A stretch of 8,707 bases of DNA from NCBI GenBank assembly GCA_018715465.1, contig DVLN01000121.1:1-8707 (forward strand), given 5' to 3'. Both the position numbers and the translations under genes were made by a program. The notes under the pieces were generated by a model. The model saw nothing but the letters and a program-made list of their open reading frames with translations, was not told the DNA's origin and did no database searches. Source of the DNA: Candidatus Faecivivens stercorigallinarum (GTDB taxonomy: Bacteria; Bacillota; Clostridia; Oscillospirales; Ruminococcaceae). This document shows positions 6,034 through 8,707 of this stretch, in pieces (the first letter of the stretch is position 1; each line of letters begins with the position of its first letter).

Positions 6034-7992
6034 ATGAATCGTTATCAATCCGAGCCTGCCCACCCGTCCACCCCCTGCCCTGTTGCTGAAATATCTGCTG
6101 CCCTTCCACGGCAGGCTGATGAAGGACAGCCATTGGGCCTTCGTATCCGCAAAATACGGCTGGCAGCAGGGATTTCTGTTCGGGAAATGGCACAGCGGCT
6201 GGGTGTCAGCCGGTCGACCGTACAACGGTATGAAGCCAGAAAGACCCTTCCCAAAAGGGGAACGCTGGTGGCAATTGCAGAGATTTTAGGGATAGACGTC
6301 AACATGCTGCTGGGCGATCAGAAAAAAGGCGGGTCTGCCATACCTGCAAAACATCAGGCACTGCTGCAGGATAAACTCCATGGGTTTATTGACCGGCTGG
6401 ACCGCGCTGACCTTTCCCCAAACAACGAAGCAGCCCTTTGTCAGGCACTGGGATATCTGATCGACATTTTCGGAGGGATTGCGGGCAACTGGTCAGAAGC
6501 CGACCGGGAACTGCGGACAATGAACGTCCTGCCTGAACTGTCCGCACAGGATAACGCTGTCCGAAATGCTGCGATCAATGAACTGTTCCGCCGCAAGATG
6601 ACCCGGAATACCGAAAATATCCGCAAAATTGCCGAATGCCTGCCTTTTCTGTGGGGGGAGGAAGCGGAAAGCTGCCTGGAAGCGATGCGGCGGGCGGCGT
6701 CAGGCGAAGGATTTATCCCGGGCAGAACCGGGTCACTGCGCAGGCGGGGCGGACGATGGTACTACCGTTTTTACCTTGCTGGAGAACACGGAAAGCCTGT
6801 CCAGCGGGAATTTGCCGGCGGGGAGAGCCGGGAAGAAGCGGAAGAACATCTGCGGCGGGCAGTTTTTGAATATAAAAACGGGCTGCGCCCTGAGGGCAGA
6901 CGAATGAAACTGAAAGAGCTGCTGGAGAGATGGCTGGAAGAGGTGCGCAAAAGCAGCCGGTCAAATGGAACATTGATGCTGTATCAAAATATCTCTGGGC
7001 GAATCTGTCAGGACCCGATTGCAGCACGGGGACTGCGGGAGATAACGGCGGCGGATCTGCAAAGCTATTTTGACCGGCTGAGCCGCGAGGAAACAGGGCG
7101 GGGCGGCAAACGGCTGAGCGCAGGTTATCTGCGCATCTATCGCGCGGTATTGCAGGGGGCGTTCCGGTATGCGGTTTTTCCCGGGCGGCTGCTGAGTGTC
7201 AGCCCGATGGAAAATGTCACCCTCAGTCCGCAGGGCAATACCGGGCTGATCGGTATGACAGCGGAAGACCCCCAGAAGACGCTCAGTCATCAGCAGTATA
7301 CCGCCCTTTGTCAGGCGCTGGCAGCAAGTCCGGTTTTGCTGCCGGTGGAAATTGCCTATTATACCGGGCTGCGGGTCGGCGAAGCATGCGGGCTGAGCTG
7401 GGAGGATATTAATATGGAAAGAAGAATCCTGACCGTCCGAAAAAGTCTGCGGTATAATGGCGCAACCCACCGGATGGAACTGAGTACACCCAAGAACGGA
7501 AAGGCACGGACGGTGCTGTTTGGGGAAAAATTGCACAATATTTTACAAAATGCAGGAAGGACCGGCTTTCCATTGCAAAATTACTGCACGCTGCTGACCG
7601 AGAACGGCCGGCAGCATTATGTTGTGACCACCCAACCGGCAGACAGCGGGCAGATGCAGCCGGTCAACTTTGTCTGCCGCCAGAAAGACGGGACAATGGT
7701 CAGCCCCGATCTGGTCGAAAAAACCTGTCGGCGGGCAGCGCAGGCGGCGGGGATACCGGCATTTCATTTTCATCTGCTCCGGCATACCTATACAACCAAC
7801 CTGCTGCGGGGCGGCGCATCCCCTCGGGATGTGCAGGAGCTGCTGGGTCATGCTGAACTGGCAACAACAATGAATGTTTACGCACATTCTAATGAAGAAG
7901 AAAAGCGCCGGGCGGCCTGTCTGCTCGATCAGCTGGACGGTGTACCGGGGGATGAAGAAAAATATATTCAAAATTTATCGGAAACGGTATAA
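6034..7992 (+). CDS. XRE-type HTH fused to phage-type tyrosine recombinase
   Basis: A 652-residue DNA-cutting and rejoining enzyme with a built-in regulator domain. Residues 1-33 look disordered. An XRE/Cro-CI HTH spans about 35-94 (ISVREMAQRLGVSRSTVQRYE). Residues 95-226 are helical and unrecognised. Residues 227-285 resemble the AP2-like arm-binding domain of phage integrases (GSLRRRGGRWYYRFYLAGE). A SAM-like core-binding domain covers about 291-390. The catalytic domain has all key residues: R447 (TGLRVGE), K487 (TPKNGK), H580 and R583 (HLLRH), H606 (LLGHAELATT) and nucleophile Y616 (MNVYAH). Typical integrases are 350-450 residues, so the extra ~225 N-terminal residues are the novelty. 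AAAAAGGAG lies nine bases before the ATG. It diverges from the ligase-like operon; no xis or phage gene is in view, and no terminator follows closely. The frame is intact, arguing for recent function. Its DNA target is unknown. Confidence 0.93.
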   Translation: MNRYQSEPAHPSTPCPVAEISAALPRQADEGQPLGLRIRKIRLAAGISVREMAQRLGVSRSTVQRYEARKTLPKRGTLVAIAEILGIDVNMLLGDQKKGGSAIPAKHQALLQDKLHGFIDRLDRADLSPNNEAALCQALGYLIDIFGGIAGNWSEADRELRTMNVLPELSAQDNAVRNAAINELFRRKMTRNTENIRKIAECLPFLWGEEAESCLEAMRRAASGEGFIPGRTGSLRRRGGRWYYRFYLAGEHGKPVQREFAGGESREEAEEHLRRAVFEYKNGLRPEGRRMKLKELLERWLEEVRKSSRSNGTLMLYQNISGRICQDPIAARGLREITAADLQSYFDRLSREETGRGGKRLSAGYLRIYRAVLQGAFRYAVFPGRLLSVSPMENVTLSPQGNTGLIGMTAEDPQKTLSHQQYTALCQALAASPVLLPVEIAYYTGLRVGEACGLSWEDINMERRILTVRKSLRYNGATHRMELSTPKNGKARTVLFGEKLHNILQNAGRTGFPLQNYCTLLTENGRQHYVVTTQPADSGQMQPVNFVCRQKDGTMVSPDLVEKTCRRAAQAAGIPAFHFHLLRHTYTTNLLRGGASPRDVQELLGHAELATTMNVYAHSNEEEKRRAACLLDQLDGVPGDEEKYIQNLSETV

Positions 7993-8303
7993 AAGTATCT
8001 GCCATACACCCGGTTATACAAAATTCGACACAAATCGAACAACCAAAAGGGAGAAAACAAGGGGAAACGGTCGCAAAACGCGCCGGATCCCCTGGGGAGG
8101 CGTCCATCCTTTCGCAGCATCTGCCAGACAGCAGAAGAGTATGGTCAATTTGACGAAAGGAATCCGGCCGGACCAGCTCTTTTTCCCGTCAGAAATCCAT
8201 CCGGCAGATTTTCTTTCCATATAAATAAATGTGTGCAGCGGCTGACTGTATGAATAACAGGTGATGGATGCAGCAAAATAATGTGAAATATTGTGCAAAG
8301 CTC
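7993..8303. other. Non-coding stretch after the recombinase
   Basis: No frame here has both a plausible start signal and protein-like composition. The minus-strand 101-codon frame at 8319-8014 lacks a Shine-Dalgarno and has no recognisable domain. No intrinsic terminator with a T-run directly follows the recombinase stop. The main structure is the self-complementary block at 8082-8168; a palindrome TCCGGCCGGA lies at 8163-8172 and GTCAA-T-TTGAC at 8144-8154. Recombinase attachment sites often lie next to such genes, but none can be named here. Confidence 0.5.
8082..8168. repeat. Long-range inverted repeat block, possible structured RNA or recombination site
   Basis: Two near-contiguous helices can form: GCCGGAT (8082-8088) with ATCCGGC (8162-8168), and CCTTTCG (8108-8114) with CGAAAGG (8154-8160). 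On the right side the arms are separated by one base, A8161, which could pair with T8107 or A8087's partner position; on the left an ~18-base GC-rich insert (8089-8106) separates them. This layout resembles a multi-helix RNA junction more than chance. It could be in the 3' tail of the recombinase mRNA, a dispersed repeat, or a DNA site. Confidence 0.4.
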
Positions 8304-8332
8304 TTGCCAAAATTCCCAATATGTGCTATTAT
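8304..8332 (+). promoter_or_regulatory. Strong extended -10 promoter for a short RNA
   Basis: -35 TTGCCA (8304-8309), exactly 17 bases, then TATTAT (8327-8332) preceded by TG one base before (8324-8325). Predicted start near 8339-8341, just where a helix-forming CAAC begins. No coding start with a ribosome site follows, so it most likely drives a non-coding RNA ending at 8543. Confidence 0.65.
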
Positions 8333-8338
8333 AGAGCT

Positions 8339-8543
8339 ATCAACAAGGGATTATACCACAAGATAGGGGTTTATCTAGAGATTTTGAAAAGCCCCGTAAA
8401 TACATTAGTGTCAGGAAAAACCCCATCTGTTGCATCAAAAATTACGATTTGTAAATAAGTTCTGAAAAAAATTTTTGTACCCCCGGTTAAAATAAAAAAC
8501 CGCCGAAATTGCCCAAAAGGGCTTTACGGCGGCGTTTTTTTTT
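8339..8543 (+). ncRNA. Candidate ~200-nt structured small RNA
   Basis: A transcript unit with its own promoter (8304-8332) and a strong terminator (8500-8543), and no supported protein. The 5' domain can fold as CAAC (8341-8344) with GTTG (8429-8432), and AGAT-A-GGGGTTT (8361-8372) with AAACCCC-ATCT (8418-8428) with one bulged A, 15 pairs in all. The same GGGG also sits in the loop of a local hairpin AGATA/TATCT (8361-8365, 8372-8376) and could pair with a second CCCC at 8392-8395, so alternative folds compete. An A/T-rich linker (8433-8499) joins it to the terminator. It does not match tmRNA, SRP RNA or RNase P RNA as I know them. Length would suit 6S RNA, but I do not see the 5'-to-3' closing stem expected of it. 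A cis-acting leader is possible if the terminator is conditional. Confidence 0.45.
8500..8543 (+). terminator. Strong Rho-independent terminator, probably bidirectional
   Basis: CCGCCG (8500-8505) pairs with CGGCGG (8527-8532), with an inner GCCC/GGGC stem (8511-8514, 8519-8522) around AAAA, followed by nine T (8535-8543). The flank on the left is A-rich (8489-8499), which reads as a T-tract on the other strand, so it could stop transcripts from both sides. It should end the RNA starting near 8340 and any recombinase read-through. Confidence 0.88.
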
Positions 8544-8551
8544 GCTATAAT
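8523..8551 (+). promoter_or_regulatory. Extended -10 promoter embedded in the terminator
   Basis: -10 TATAAT (8546-8551) is perfect and has TG one base before (8543-8544). A weak -35 TTTACG (8523-8528) sits 17 bases upstream, inside the terminator hairpin's 3' arm. Predicted start near 8558. It should drive the gene starting at 8696. Confidence 0.7.
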
Positions 8552-8557
8552 CTAGCC

Positions 8558-8695
8558 ATAGCCTTGAGACACACATAGAACGCTACCCCAACAGCTTTCG
8601 GTTGGATGTTTGCAAGGTGAAAAGTCCCATCCACCGTTTCCGAATTGCGAAAACGGAAAGGACAACAAAACTATTTATGGAGGATGAAATTCGAA
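8558..8695 (+). promoter_or_regulatory. Hairpin-rich 5' leader of the downstream gene
   Basis: A leader of about 138 bases, long for a simple gene. Possible stems: CCAAC/GTTGG (8588-8592, 8601-8605), GGATG/CATCC (8604-8608, 8628-8632) overlapping the first by two bases, and CCGTTT/AAACGG (8634-8639, 8651-8656), which competes with TTTCCG/CGGAAA (8637-8642, 8654-8659). It matches no riboswitch class I know. It may regulate or stabilise the mRNA; whether the alternative stems matter is unproven. Confidence 0.35.
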
Positions 8696-8707
8696 ATGAA
8701 AAAGAGA
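8696..8707 (+). CDS. Start of a protein gene cut by the window edge (MKKR...)
   Basis: Only four codons, MKKR, are in view. GGAGG (8679-8683) lies 12 bases before this ATG, slightly long but usable; an in-frame ATG at 8684 abuts the GGAGG and is too close. A promoter (8523-8551) and a long leader precede it. The basic Met-Lys-Lys-Arg beginning is common in secreted or membrane proteins with signal peptides, but four residues cannot identify it. Its place beside the recombinase makes it a candidate cargo or target gene. Confidence 0.6.

Noticed and set aside
8014..8319. 101-codon minus-strand frame
   Set aside because: No Shine-Dalgarno, no recognisable domain, odd aromatic and cysteine-rich composition, and it overlaps the self-complementary block.
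8321..8458. 45-codon plus-strand frame starting MCYYRAINKG
   Set aside because: Its ATG lies inside the promoter spacer/-10 region, before the predicted start, and has no ribosome site. The composition does not suggest a known protein. Kept only as a reminder for ribosome profiling.
8484..8502. CGGTT/AACCG hairpin that could act as antiterminator
   Set aside because: It overlaps the terminator's 5' arm but is only five weak pairs, far less stable than the terminator; insufficient to claim conditional termination.
5794..8553. Shared TATAATCT at about 5795 and 8546 as possible att direct repeats
   Set aside because: Only eight bases, and it matches the promoter -10 consensus, so chance similarity is the better explanation.
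8677..8707. Alternative starts at 8677 and 8684
   Set aside because: 8677 is in another frame with a poorly placed ribosome site, and 8684 touches the GGAGG, leaving no spacing.

Overview
The window looks like a Clostridia chromosome (Firmicutes), most likely near the Oscillospiraceae/Ruminococcaceae. The basis is moderately GC-rich coding sequence, strong purine Shine-Dalgarno sites (GGAAAGGAG/GGAAAGGAAG), sigma-A type promoters with extended -10 boxes, and a DUF1934 gene directly upstream of argS, as with ywiB-argS in Bacillus. The genus is an inference; no rRNA or other marker is present.

Left two thirds (1-5898, minus strand): a compact housekeeping block. Reading leftwards from a good promoter at 5898-5870, the order is a D-Ala-D-Ala ligase-like ATP-grasp gene (5776-4700), a DUF1934 beta-barrel gene (4668-4201), argS (4158-2452) and ychF (2422-1328). 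A Rho-independent terminator follows at about 1309-1261. Gaps between genes are 29 to 42 bases, so this is probably one operon joining a cell-wall-type ligase to translation genes. Beyond the terminator lies a MATE-family transporter (start 1235) that runs off the left edge. The ligase-like protein is unusual: several active-site residues of canonical Ddl appear to be replaced.

Centre (5777-7992): a divergent intergenic region, then one plus-strand gene encoding an uncommon fusion. It has an N-terminal XRE/Cro-CI helix-turn-helix and a complete phage-type tyrosine recombinase with all catalytic residues. Its promoter carries two inverted repeats centred 21 bp apart that share GTAAA half-sites. 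One encloses the -35 box and the other overlaps the -10. I infer that the HTH part represses its own gene, so repressor and recombinase would be one polypeptide.

Right end (7993-8695): about 700 bases without a convincing protein gene, but not empty. It holds a block with long-range self-complementarity (8082-8168), a strong promoter (8304-8332) driving a likely ~200-nt structured RNA that ends at a strong terminator (8500-8543), and a second extended -10 promoter whose -35 box lies inside that terminator. A ~135-nt hairpin-rich leader then precedes a protein gene of which only MKKR (8696-8707) is visible. No tRNA, rRNA, CRISPR array or transposase was seen. The recombinase may mark the left edge of an element extending right, or be a stand-alone recombinase acting on nearby DNA; the window alone cannot decide.
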